This document shows, piece after piece, positions 1-7,480 of a DNA stretch of 64,000 nt. A model generated the notes under the pieces. It was not told the origin of the DNA. It searched no databases and worked only from the letters and a program-made list of their open reading frames with translations. A program made the position numbers and the translations under genes. The first letter of the stretch is position 1. Every line of letters starts with the position of its first letter. Source of the DNA: Paraburkholderia sp. (GTDB lineage: Bacteria; Pseudomonadota; Gammaproteobacteria; Burkholderiales; Burkholderiaceae); assembly GCF_024281035.1 (NCBI RefSeq), contig NZ_JAMXLH010000008.1:1-64000 (forward strand), read 5' to 3'.

Positions 1-188
1 TCTTCGAAGTCGTGCGCACGATCTCGCAGGAGGGCATCACGGTGCTGCTGGTCGAGCAGAACGCGCGACTCGCGCTGCAGGCGGCGCACCGCGGTTACGT
101 GATGGATTCGGGTCTCGTCACGATGGAAGGCGACGCGAAGCAGATGCTCGACGATCCGAAGGTGCGGGCCGCCTACCTGGGCGAATAA
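1..188 (+). CDS. livF: Branched-chain amino acid ABC transporter ATPase, C-terminal end
   Basis: This is the last 61 codons of a gene that begins before the window; the reading frame starts at base 3. The visible protein has the LLVEQN motif that follows the Walker B region in LivF-type ATPases, then a tail ending in AAYLGE, which is typical of the family. LivF energises uptake of leucine, isoleucine and valine together with LivG, LivH, LivM and a periplasmic binding protein, none of which is in view. A strong hairpin terminator follows 25 bases after the stop, so this is the last gene of its operon. Family membership is clear. The substrate is inferred, because amide and urea ABC systems use similar ATPases. 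Confidence 0.8.
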   Translation, partial: FEVVRTISQEGITVLLVEQNARLALQAAHRGYVMDSGLVTMEGDAKQMLDDPKVRAAYLGE

Positions 189-213
189 CGCATCTGTCGA
201 CGTTGTAAATGCA

Positions 214-250
214 AAGCCGCATTGGGCCTCGCGCCCATGCGGCTTTTTTT
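214..250 (+). terminator. Rho-independent terminator after livF
   Basis: GCCGCAT and ATGCGGC form a stem around a 14-base loop that itself contains GGGC/GCCC, followed by a run of seven T. It ends the livF transcript. Confidence 0.85.
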
Positions 251-296
251 CATCGGTGCGCGGTGCGCGCGCTATGCGTTGGTGGGCGTGGCCGCC

Positions 297-773
297 TCAA
301 GGCTCCAGCCGCTTGCCGAGGCTCACGACGGCATCGGCGCGATAGCCGAGCGACGCGTAGAACGCGAGCACCTCGGCCTTGTCGTGCAACACCTGCAGGT
401 TGAGCTTCGGGCAGCCGCGCGCGAGCAGCGCGGCTTCGGCGTGCTGCACGAGCCGCGTGCCGATGCCGAGCCGCCGCGCGCCGGGATCGACGGCGAGCGA
501 GTACAGCCAGCCGCGATGGCCGTCGTAGCCCGCCATGACCGTGCCGACGATCGCGCCGCTTTCGTCGCTTTTGTCGCGTTCGGTGCTTTCGTCACCGTCA
601 CCGCGCGTAGCGACGAAGAACAGTTCCGGCTGCGTGCCGAGCTTGTTCTCGATCGACAGGCGCGGGTTGCGGTGAGGCCGGCTCGTGTCCTGATACTCGG
701 GAAACGCCTGCATCCAGAGGCCGATCACCGCATCGGCATCGCCGGGTGAGAAGGGGCGGATCGTGACGGTCAT
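297..773 (-). CDS. GNAT family acetyltransferase (YpeA-like)
   Basis: This 158-residue protein has a single GNAT fold. The acetyl-CoA pyrophosphate loop is RRLGIGTRL at about residues 100-108, and the C-terminal FYASLGYR element is also typical. GNAT enzymes transfer an acetyl group from acetyl-CoA to an amine; the substrate cannot be read from the sequence. Residues 58-73 are a low-complexity charged stretch (Asp, Glu, Ser, Lys) that looks like a loop expansion. The gene lies 19 bases downstream of the acetylornithine aminotransferase gene on the same strand, so the two are probably co-transcribed. The overall pattern resembles E. coli YpeA, but no role in arginine synthesis should be assumed from position alone. 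Confidence 0.8.
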   Translation of the reverse strand: MTVTIRPFSPGDADAVIGLWMQAFPEYQDTSRPHRNPRLSIENKLGTQPELFFVATRGDGDESTERDKSDESGAIVGTVMAGYDGHRGWLYSLAVDPGARRLGIGTRLVQHAEAALLARGCPKLNLQVLHDKAEVLAFYASLGYRADAVVSLGKRLEP

Positions 774-792
774 CGGGCGCGGCCTCCCTGGC

Positions 793-1977
793 TTACAGCG
801 AGTCCAGCACCGAGCGCAGCATCGCCATCATCTGGTCGATCTCTTCGTTCGTCACGTTGAGCGCGGGCATGAAGCGCAGCAGATTCGGGCGCGCGGCGTT
901 GAGCAGCAGTCCGTCCGGCTGCATGACGCGCGCCTTTTCGACGATCTGCGGGCCGATATCCTTGCCGAGTAGCAGCGCGCGCAGCAGACCTTCGCCGCGC
1001 TCGCCTTCGAACCCGCGCTCCGCCGAAAGTTCGAGCAGTTTTTCACGCAGATATTGGCCGCGTGCGCGCACACCTTCGAGGAAACCGGGCGCAACCAGTT
1101 GCGAGATCACCGAATAGCCGACGGCCGTCATCAGCGGATTGCCGTTGTAGGTGCCGCCCTGATCGCCGGCTTCGAATACGCAGGCGTCGTTCTTCGCGAG
1201 CAGGGCCGCGAGCGGCACGCCACCGCCGATGCCCTTGCCGAGCGTCATGATGTCCGGCTCGATGTCCGAGAGTTCATGGGCGAACAGCGTGCCCGCGCGG
1301 CCGCAGCCGCTTTGCACTTCGTCGACGATCAGCAGGATACCGTGCTTTTTCGTGAGCGCGCGCAATTGCTGCATGAATTCGCGCGTTGCAGGGATCACGC
1401 CGCCTTCGCCCTGGATCGGTTCGAGCATCACGGCGACGGTCTTGCGCGTGACGAGCTTTTCGACCGATGCGATGTCGTTCAGGTCCGCCTTCGGAAAACC
1501 CGGCACCTGCGGCGCGTAGATCGTGTCCCAGCCGGCCTTGCCGCTCGCCGACATCGTCGCGATCGTGCGGCCGTGGAAGCTGTGATCGAACGTGATGACT
1601 TCGTACGCACCGTCGCGATGCTTCTTGCCCCACTTGCGCGCGAGCTTGATTGCGCCTTCGTTGGCTTCCGCGCCGCTATTGGCGAAGAACACCTTGTCGA
1701 AGCAACTATGTTCGGTGAGCAGGCCCGCGAGCTGTGCCATCGGTGCGTTGTAGAACGCCGGCGACGGATTGATGAGCAGGCGCGACTGCTTGTCGAGCGC
1801 TTCGATCATGCCTTCGTTGCAATGCCCGAGGCTATTGACGGCCCAGCCCTGAATAAAGTCGAGATAGCGCTTGCCTTCGTTGTCGTAGAGCCACGACCCC
1901 TTGCCGTGCGTGAAGACGATTTCGGGCCGGTTGGTGATGTACATCAGCGACTCGATCGGGTACTCGGAAAAATTCAT
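793..1977 (-). CDS. argD: Acetylornithine aminotransferase
   Basis: This 394-residue class III aminotransferase uses PLP. In arginine synthesis it converts N-acetylglutamate semialdehyde to N-acetylornithine with glutamate as amino donor. The cofactor-binding segment NSGAEANEGAIK lies at residues 100-111, the Asp-Glu pair that contacts the pyridine ring at 219-220, and the Schiff-base lysine at Lys248 in TLGKGIGGG. Full length and motifs fit the ArgD/OAT group. ATG is preceded by GCGGAG about 11 bases upstream. Upstream lies a peptide-coding leader with four successive arginine codons and a terminator (2051-2184), suggesting attenuation by arginine supply. Related succinylornithine or 4-aminobutyrate transaminases are alternatives, but the leader supports a biosynthetic role. 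Confidence 0.88.
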   Translation of the reverse strand: MNFSEYPIESLMYITNRPEIVFTHGKGSWLYDNEGKRYLDFIQGWAVNSLGHCNEGMIEALDKQSRLLINPSPAFYNAPMAQLAGLLTEHSCFDKVFFANSGAEANEGAIKLARKWGKKHRDGAYEVITFDHSFHGRTIATMSASGKAGWDTIYAPQVPGFPKADLNDIASVEKLVTRKTVAVMLEPIQGEGGVIPATREFMQQLRALTKKHGILLIVDEVQSGCGRAGTLFAHELSDIEPDIMTLGKGIGGGVPLAALLAKNDACVFEAGDQGGTYNGNPLMTAVGYSVISQLVAPGFLEGVRARGQYLREKLLELSAERGFEGERGEGLLRALLLGKDIGPQIVEKARVMQPDGLLLNAARPNLLRFMPALNVTNEEIDQMMAMLRSVLDSL

Positions 1978-2050
1978 GGCAGCGGGCTCCGCGCTCAGGA
2001 CAGGAAACAGGGTTGGGAAAGCAGCCGCGGCGAAGCGGCGAGAAAAAACG

Positions 2051-2076
2051 AAAAGCCACGGCTGAGCGTGGCTTTT
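2051..2076 (-). terminator. Attenuator-like terminator in the argD leader
   Basis: On the minus strand AAAAGCCACG and CGTGGCTTTT form a 10-bp stem around a 6-base loop, followed by CG and six T. It lies between a small leader ORF (2122-2184) and argD (start 1977), so read-through is needed to express argD. The 5' arm can alternatively pair with UGGCUU at 2129-2124 at the end of the leader ORF. Confidence 0.75.
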
Positions 2077-2121
2077 GCGATTCGAACTACATGCGCGTGA
2101 AAGTGAGACGCGCGTCCGCGA

Positions 2122-2184
2122 TCAAGCCAGACCCAGCGAAGGGGGCGAGCGTCGACGTCGCAGAGCGGACTGGATGTGGTTCAT
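2122..2184 (-). CDS. Arginine-rich leader peptide upstream of argD
   Basis: This is a 20-codon ORF with the peptide [20 protein letters not shown]. Codons 9-12 are CGA CGT CGA CGC, four arginine codons in a row. A promoter at 2192-2221 would start transcription at or next to the A of this ATG, so the ORF is probably leaderless; no Shine-Dalgarno sequence is present. The stop codon is 45 bases before the terminator at 2051-2076. The last codons contain UGGCUU, which can pair with AAGCCA in the 5' arm of that terminator, helped by a nested GCGCGU/ACGCGC stem (2108-2113 with 2093-2098). This is the geometry of amino-acid attenuation. Translation is inferred, not shown. Confidence 0.6.
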   Translation of the reverse strand: MNHIQSALRRRRSPPSLGLA

Positions 2185-2191
2185 GGGCGCA

Positions 2192-2221
2192 AGAATACGA
2201 TATGCGCGACGGCGCTGTAAA
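2192..2221 (-). promoter_or_regulatory. Sigma-70-type promoter of the argD leader
   Basis: On the minus strand TTTACA (2221-2216), an 18-base spacer and TATTCT (2197-2192) are followed by seven bases and then the ATG of the leader peptide. This predicts a leaderless start of transcription. Confidence 0.5.
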
Positions 2222-2290
2222 CCGTCAATTTGCGGGCGGCCGAAGAAATATTCGTGACGGCCGCCGCGCAAATCGGGCTGCAGGCGAGCT

Positions 2291-3322
2291 TCAGACCGGA
2301 TTGGCGAGGTCCGCGGCGCTCGTGAACGAATCCGCGAAGAATTCGTTTTCCGGCAGGCCGTGGTGCTGCGAGAAGTCGCGCTGCGCCGATTCGACCATGA
2401 CGGGCGCGCCGCACGCGTAGACCTGATAGCCGGACAGATCCGGCAGATCGTCGATCACCGCGCGGTGCACGAAACCCGTGCGGCCGGTCCACGCGTCGCT
2501 CGCCGCGGGCTCGGAGAGCACCGGCACGAAGCGGAAGTTCGGAACGTCCTTCGCCCACTGTTCGGCGAGATCCATCAGGTACAGATCCTTCTTCTCGCGC
2601 GCGCCCCAATAGAGCGTCATCGGGCGCTCCAGCTTCTGGTGAATGGCGTGCTCGACGATCGCCTTGATCGGTGCGAAGCCGGTGCCGGAGGCGAGCAGCA
2701 CGATCGGCTTGTCCGAGTCCTCGCGCAGGAAGAAGGTGCCGAGCGGCGCCTCGAAGCGCAGGATGTCGCGCACCTTCAGCTGCTTGAACACGTGGTCGGT
2801 GAACGTGCCGCCCGGCATGTGGCGGATGTGCAGTTCGAGCGGTCCGTCCTCGTGCGGTGCGCTCGCCATCGAGTAGCTGCGGCGCGTGCCGTCCTTGAGG
2901 ATGAATTCGAGGTACTGGCCCGCGAGGTACTGCAGACGCTCGTTTGCGGGCAGTTGCAGCTTCAGGACGATGACGTCGTCGGCTTTGTGCTCGATATCGG
3001 CGATTCGCGTGGGCAGCTTGCGCACCTGCACGTCGCCGACGCCCGCCACTTCGCGGATATCGATCTGGAGGTCCGACTGCGCGGTCGCGCAGCAGAAGAG
3101 GGCCATGCCGCGCGTCTTCTCGTCGTTCGAGAGCGCCGATGCGGCGTGCGCGCCTTGCTCGATTTCGCCGTTGACGACCGAGCCCTTGCACGAGCCGCAC
3201 GCGCCGTTCTTGCAGCCGTACGGCAGACCGATGCCCTGACGCAGGGCGGCGTTGAGAACGGATTCGTCCGGCTCGACCTGGAATTGTCGGCCGCTTTGCT
3301 TGAGCGTTACGTTGAAAGCCAT
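2291..3322 (-). CDS. 2Fe-2S ferredoxin / FAD / NAD(P)H reductase (AscD- or phenol hydroxylase reductase-like)
   Basis: This 343-residue electron-transfer flavoprotein has three modules. An N-terminal plant-type [2Fe-2S] ferredoxin has Cys37, Cys42 and Cys45 in PYGCKNGACGSC, with the fourth ligand among the pair at residues 77-78. A FAD domain carries RSYSMAS, and a C-terminal NAD(P) domain carries GTGFAPIKA. Such reductases pass electrons from NAD(P)H to an oxygenase or dehydratase partner. Burkholderia homologues are often labelled CDP-6-deoxy-delta-3,4-glucoseen reductase, but no sugar or aromatic pathway gene is next to it. It is transcribed alone, and the following promoter at 2192-2221 separates it from argD. 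The partner protein is unknown. Confidence 0.8.
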   Translation of the reverse strand: MAFNVTLKQSGRQFQVEPDESVLNAALRQGIGLPYGCKNGACGSCKGSVVNGEIEQGAHAASALSNDEKTRGMALFCCATAQSDLQIDIREVAGVGDVQVRKLPTRIADIEHKADDVIVLKLQLPANERLQYLAGQYLEFILKDGTRRSYSMASAPHEDGPLELHIRHMPGGTFTDHVFKQLKVRDILRFEAPLGTFFLREDSDKPIVLLASGTGFAPIKAIVEHAIHQKLERPMTLYWGAREKKDLYLMDLAEQWAKDVPNFRFVPVLSEPAASDAWTGRTGFVHRAVIDDLPDLSGYQVYACGAPVMVESAQRDFSQHHGLPENEFFADSFTSAADLANPV

Positions 3323-3397
3323 ATTCGAGTAAAGGGTGAGTCCTGGATTCCTGAGGGCCGCCGCCTGCCTGCGCCGACGGCTTAAAATGGGTCCACC

Positions 3398-4531
3398 ATG
3401 ATTGCTACACGAACCTTGCGCCGTGCGCGCATCCTGATCGTCGGTTGCGGCGACGTCGGCTTGCGCTGTGCGGCGCTATTGCATTCCCCGCGCGTGTTCG
3501 CGCTCACGAGCCAGCCGGCGCGCGTTGCGCCGCTACGCGAAGCGGGCACGATACCGGTGCTCGGCAACCTCGACGTGCGTGCGAGTCTTGCGCGCCTCGC
3601 GGGGCTTGCGCCCGTGGTGCTGCATCTCGCGCCGCCCGAAACGTCCGGTGAAGACGACATGCGCACGCGCCGGCTGATTGCAGCGCTGAGCGCACGCCGC
3701 CGCTCGGCGGCGCGACCGGCCGGTACAGGCACGCACCTGCTTCGCGCCGATGCGGCCATGACGCTGCGGCCAGGGCTGCGCGGGGCGGCAAGGCCGTACG
3801 ACACGGTCTCGAAGGCCCGAATGCGCGCAACCGCCGCGTCGTTCGTGCCCTCCAGCGCATGCGTGACGCGCGTGCCGGGATGCGGCAAAGCGAGGCATAT
3901 TGTATCTGAGCACCCTGTCGGACGTGTGCCTCTTCACGCTGGCCGGCTACGGCTCGTTTACGCGAGTACGACGGGCGTGTATGGCGACTGCCAGGGCGCG
4001 CGAATCGACGAGACGCGCCCGGTGCGGCCCGCCAACGCGCGCGCGAAGCGTCGCGTGGCAGCCGAGCGGCTGCTGCGCCGGGCGACTGCGCGCGGTGCGC
4101 TCGTTGCCACGATCGCGCGTATTCCGGGTATCTACGCGGCCAATCGCCTGCCGCTTGCGCGGCTTGCGAAGGGCACACCCGCACTTGTCGAAGGCGACGA
4201 CGTCTACACGAGCCATATCCACGCCGACGATCTCGCCGCGATCATGGTGCGGCTTGCGACGCATGGCCGGGCGTCGCGCGTGATTCACGCGTGCGACGAC
4301 AGCGAGCTGAAGATGGGAGCGTGGTTCGATCGCGTCGCGGACACGTTCGGTGTGGCACGCGCGCCGCGCGTGAGCCGCGCCGAGGCCGAGCAAAGGCTCG
4401 ATCCGGTGCTGCTTTCGTTCATGCGGGAATCGCGCCGGCTTGCGAATGACCGGCTCAAGCGCGAGTTGCGAATGCGGCTGCGCTATCGGACTGTCGACGA
4501 CTTTCTGCGCACGCTGCCACCGCACCCTTGA
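3398..4531 (+). CDS. NAD(P)-binding Rossmann protein, YeeZ-like, with an Arg-rich insertion
   Basis: This 377-residue protein starts with a dinucleotide-binding motif, GCGDVGLRCAALL. It continues with YASTTGVYGDCQGARIDE, the Ser/Tyr region of atypical extended SDR enzymes such as YeeZ, and a C-terminal domain with YTSHIHADDLA. The canonical YxxxK pair is altered in this group, so catalysis cannot be assumed. Between about residues 98 and 184 there is a long Arg/Ala-rich stretch of low similarity to the rest, likely a disordered insertion or an expansion in high-GC DNA. The gene is divergent from the reductase at 2291-3322, sharing a 75-bp intergenic region with a TTAAAAT -10-like element just upstream of the ATG. 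Function is unknown. Confidence 0.65.
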   Translation: MIATRTLRRARILIVGCGDVGLRCAALLHSPRVFALTSQPARVAPLREAGTIPVLGNLDVRASLARLAGLAPVVLHLAPPETSGEDDMRTRRLIAALSARRRSAARPAGTGTHLLRADAAMTLRPGLRGAARPYDTVSKARMRATAASFVPSSACVTRVPGCGKARHIVSEHPVGRVPLHAGRLRLVYASTTGVYGDCQGARIDETRPVRPANARAKRRVAAERLLRRATARGALVATIARIPGIYAANRLPLARLAKGTPALVEGDDVYTSHIHADDLAAIMVRLATHGRASRVIHACDDSELKMGAWFDRVADTFGVARAPRVSRAEAEQRLDPVLLSFMRESRRLANDRLKRELRMRLRYRTVDDFLRTLPPHP

Positions 4532-4565
4532 GAGTGGGCGCGGCGGCATGGCGCAAGCGTGCCGT

Positions 4566-4754
4566 TCACGTGATTGCCGGCAGCGCCTCGAGCAGGAGGA
4601 AGCAGAGCAAGGCGCCGATGAGGGCACCGATCAGGTTCGGTTGATATTGATGCCGCCAATACATCGAAGCGGCCAGAGCGCCGATCAAAACCATCCCGAA
4701 CACTACAAACGCCATCAACAGAGCGGGGATTTGGAATGTGCCGTTAATGATCAT
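4566..4754 (-). CDS. Small two-helix inner-membrane protein
   Basis: This 62-residue protein has two hydrophobic helices, at about residues 9-28 and 41-58, joined by a short polar loop YWRHQYQPN. The start at 4754 is chosen because AAGGAGG lies just before the codon; a start ten codons further upstream lacks a comparable site. There is no signal peptide or known motif. It lies convergent to the Rossmann gene with 34 bases between the stops. Function is unknown. Confidence 0.6.
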   Translation of the reverse strand: MIINGTFQIPALLMAFVVFGMVLIGALAASMYWRHQYQPNLIGALIGALLCFLLLEALPAIT

Positions 4755-4974
4755 GCCGCCCCTCCTTGCATCGCTTGTAATCATTGTTTAAACGAGTATA
4801 GGGCGGAACGTCAGGAAGGGCATGCTGCAGCGCGGTGTAGATGACCGCTGTCCGTGCGTGATGGTGCCGCACTTCACGGTGCGGCGGCGGGGTGCAGTGC
4901 GCAAGGGCTTAGCTGCTTTTCAGCCGCTTCTCGCCCGTTTCTTATCCGCTTCTCAGTCGCTTTTCATCCTCTTC

Positions 4975-5679
4975 TTAGGTGGTACGCAGTGCGTCGATCT
5001 GGGCCGCGTCGAGCCATTGCCAGGTGCCCGGTGCCAGATCCGCAGGCAAGGCAAGGCCGCCGATGCGCTCGCGATGGAGCGCTTCGACACGGTTGCCCGC
5101 CGCCGCGACCATGCGCTTGACCTGGTGATACTTGCCTTCGAGCACCGTGAGTTCCAGCTCGCGTTCGCTGCGTGCGCGCGCCGCGACAGCCGCGATGGGC
5201 TCGCGTTCGCCGTGCAGGAGGACGCCGCTGCGCAGCGCGTCGAGCTGCGTGTCGTCGAGTGCGTGACGGGTCGTCGCGACGTACACCTTGGGCACCTTGC
5301 GCTTGGGTGACGTGAACGCGTGGACGAACTGGCCATCGTCGGACAGTAGCAGCAGGCCGGTCGTGTCCTGGTCGAGCCGCCCGACGCACTGGACGCCGCG
5401 CGTCGCGAACTGCTCCGGCAGCAGATGAAACACGCTCAGATGGTGCTGCGGGTCGCGCGAGCATTCATAGCCCTCGGGCTTGTTCAGGACGAGGTACGCG
5501 CGCTCGTGAAACGGCCAGACCTCGCCATCGACGCTGAACGTGAGCTCTGCGGTGTCGAATGACGCGAGCGGATCGGTGCAGGGCACGCCCGCGACGGCGA
5601 CGCGCGCATCGGCGACGAGCGCCCGACACTGTCGACGCGAGCCGAAACCCTGGGAGAAGAGAATGCTTTCGAGATTCAT
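4975..5679 (-). CDS. rsuA: 16S rRNA pseudouridine(516) synthase
   Basis: This 234-residue RsuA-family enzyme isomerises a uridine in helix 18 of 16S rRNA. The N-terminal S4-like RNA-binding segment (residues 1-55) begins LESILFSQGFGSRRQC. The catalytic motif is GRLDQDTTGLLL with Asp103. The later motif KRKVPKVY and the terminal EGKYHQVKRM element are also family hallmarks. Length and domain order match RsuA rather than the longer RluB or RluF. It is a single gene whose upstream region runs into the left boundary of the integrated element. Confidence 0.9.
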   Translation of the reverse strand: MNLESILFSQGFGSRRQCRALVADARVAVAGVPCTDPLASFDTAELTFSVDGEVWPFHERAYLVLNKPEGYECSRDPQHHLSVFHLLPEQFATRGVQCVGRLDQDTTGLLLLSDDGQFVHAFTSPKRKVPKVYVATTRHALDDTQLDALRSGVLLHGEREPIAAVAARARSERELELTVLEGKYHQVKRMVAAAGNRVEALHRERIGGLALPADLAPGTWQWLDAAQIDALRTT

Positions 5680-5985
5680 GAAGACCGGCAGACGACGTCA
5701 AACCGCTGCATTCTAACCGGCTCGGCTGCTGTGACGCTGTGCGCGATGTTTCTCGTGTATGGCTGCGATTTTCCGAATCTCGACTTCCACTTGCAATACG
5801 CGGCCGGCGTGCGCGCCGGGCGCACGCTATTGGCGCATAGCAAGCGCAAGTCGGCTTTATCTTCAGTTTCGTTCTGCTGAATAACGGATGAACCGGATTC
5901 GTTGCGATGGAGACGCGCGGGCCGCGGGAAAACGGCGCGGAAACGGCTGCATTGCCGCGATGCCCGCTCAATGCCCGTTGTTGTC
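5680..5985. other. Intergenic region upstream of rsuA with decayed integrase-arm-like repeats
   Basis: No gene is seen here. The part from about 5957 holds imperfect copies of an ATGCCC(C/G) word (5960, 5971, 5990) resembling the ATGCCCCC copies near the integrase start at 16850-16879. Confidence 0.4.
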
Positions 5986-6108
5986 CCTCGATGCCACCGG
6001 CTGTCGACGCCCTTGGCCGGACGTCGCCGGAAATAAAAAACCCGCGAAGCCTTGTGCTGTCGCGGGTTTCTATGCTTCACCGGAACTTACCGGAAAATTC
6101 TTTGGTGC
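5986..6108. repeat. Left imperfect direct repeat of the tRNA-Leu island (att relic)
   Basis: This stretch aligns without gaps to 16867-16989 (offset 10881). The best part is 6025-6069, which holds the same hairpin CCCGCGA...TCGCGGG as the tRNA-Leu terminator. Both copies end with TGGTGC, the complement of the tRNA 3' end GCACCA, with identical spacing from the hairpin. Copies differ at many positions outside the core, so this is an old or heterologous boundary rather than a fresh duplication. Confidence 0.6.
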
Positions 6109-6112
6109 TCTA

Positions 6113-6442
6113 TTAAGCCGTCGGGGCGTCGTATTCCAAGATTGCCGTTCCGGAACCGTTGCATTGACTCGAACACACTGCCGCAATCTTCGCGGCGCCG
6201 GACGGAGGCCAGTACCAATTGACACTGCCACCCGGGTACAAGGTCAGAGGGAGGAAATTGATCCCGTCATCCATCGGATTACCACTATCGTCCAAGCCCA
6301 CAACGAACAGCGTACAGGAACCCGAATTGGCTGGATTGCCGAGCCCCCATTTCACCTGCCAAGGCGTATCAACAAGAATCACCAGGTTATCTTTGCTCCC
6401 TGGGCAGGGAACAGTAACACTCGCCCTAAAGGTGCTGCTCAT
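6113..6442 (-). CDS. Hypothetical protein at the distal end of the island
   Basis: This 109-residue protein is rich in Gly, Ser, Pro and Trp, with alternating hydrophobic residues that suggest a beta-sandwich. It has four cysteines (CPG near residue 13, SCTLF near 43, and CSSQC near 90) and no signal peptide. GTGGAG lies about 10 bases before the ATG. The stop is only five bases inside the left boundary repeat, so it is the last gene of the element. I do not recognise the family. The position, at the far end from the integrase, is where P4-like elements carry accessory genes. Confidence 0.5.
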   Translation of the reverse strand: MSSTFRASVTVPCPGSKDNLVILVDTPWQVKWGLGNPANSGSCTLFVVGLDDSGNPMDDGINFLPLTLYPGGSVNWYWPPSGAAKIAAVCSSQCNGSGTAILEYDAPTA

Positions 6443-6633
6443 GTCGTAATCTCCACAATCGCCAAAGCGCCCGTGAAAACCCGTCGTGTTGCGGGTTGCG
6501 CCGCAGTGCTCTCAGTCACGTGTGCTTTCGGGGCGCTGGTGCGCCGCGTGGCTGACTGATACAGGCGGGAGCACACCGGTGAGATCGCGCTGCCGATGAT
6601 CCGCATTGTGAGGGTTCACAAAACGCGGGCCCC

Positions 6634-7099
6634 CTAAGCCCGAGAGCCGATCCAGAGTGCGAGCCCACGGATGCCGAACGTAGCGACGAGCAAGATTGCG
6701 ATTCCCTCAAGGACCGACCACTGCGCATGAAACAGTGCGGCCACAATCGCGACAGGAACGATCCCAATGCCTGCCATCAACAATCCGATGGACAGCGACA
6801 ATCCCCCAAAGTGAGACCGTCACGACTAGCGAAGCCATCCACAAGATAGCGCCGAAGACGAACGAAGCGACCAATAGCCCAACCGCTGAATACGTTCGCG
6901 TCCTGCGGAAGATTGCTAATGGACCGAGGATGATGATGCAAACGAGGAGGGTAAGCAGGAATGCGGGTCGAAGCCATGGCGCTAAAAGAAAGCAGACGCG
7001 TGTTAGGCCGAAGATAAAGATCAGTGGGACAAGCAGGGATGTAGCTAGGAGCAGGAGCACGCCAAACCCCATCCCCACCACCTTGACCTTTCGAGTCAT
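6634..7099 (-). pseudogene. Frameshifted multi-pass membrane protein
   Basis: The frame starting at 7099 (ATG, with GGAG 12 bases upstream) encodes three hydrophobic segments up to about base 6812. There it runs into an arginine- and cysteine-rich tail unlike a membrane protein. In the next frame the sequence goes on as hydrophobic helices (SIGLLMAGIGIVPVAIVAAL and ILLVATFGIRGLALWIG) and stops at 6634. The switch point is a run of five G at about 6802-6806 (CTTTGGGGGATT on the minus strand); one G fewer would restore a single frame of about 155 residues. It could be a real mutation, a sequencing error or, less likely, programmed frameshifting. Function is unknown. Confidence 0.6.
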
Positions 7100-7480
7100 G
7101 TTCACGTTGGTCTCCACACCGCGGGTGCGCCGCCCACACTAGAACGCTTGCTCAGTTGGACGGATTATAGAGCGAAACAAGGCGAGCGATGCCGCAGCGT
7201 GCGGGTGCAGGTGCAGACAGAAAGGAGAAGCGGATGAGACATCTGCATTCGTTGATTCCCTGACGCAAGCGCTCCCTCCCGTGGATCACGCGCAGGTGGT
7301 CGGCCTCGTACGCAGCGCAGCCAGTTCATGCGCGCGCAACTTCGAAGATTCGTCGCACAGACTTCGCTACGCGTATACGGTCGAGCACCTTCAGTGGATG
7401 AGGGCGGTCGGCGTTTCGCGACGAGAAGCGGCCGCAGGCGTCTCGATGTGGCTCTCTTGGTGATGTTTGGTCGCCATTGA
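7100..7480. other. Gene-free stretch inside the island
   Basis: Open frames here are short, in several directions, lack ribosome-binding sites and have compositions that look like chance. I see no RNA gene or strong repeat. Confidence 0.4.
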
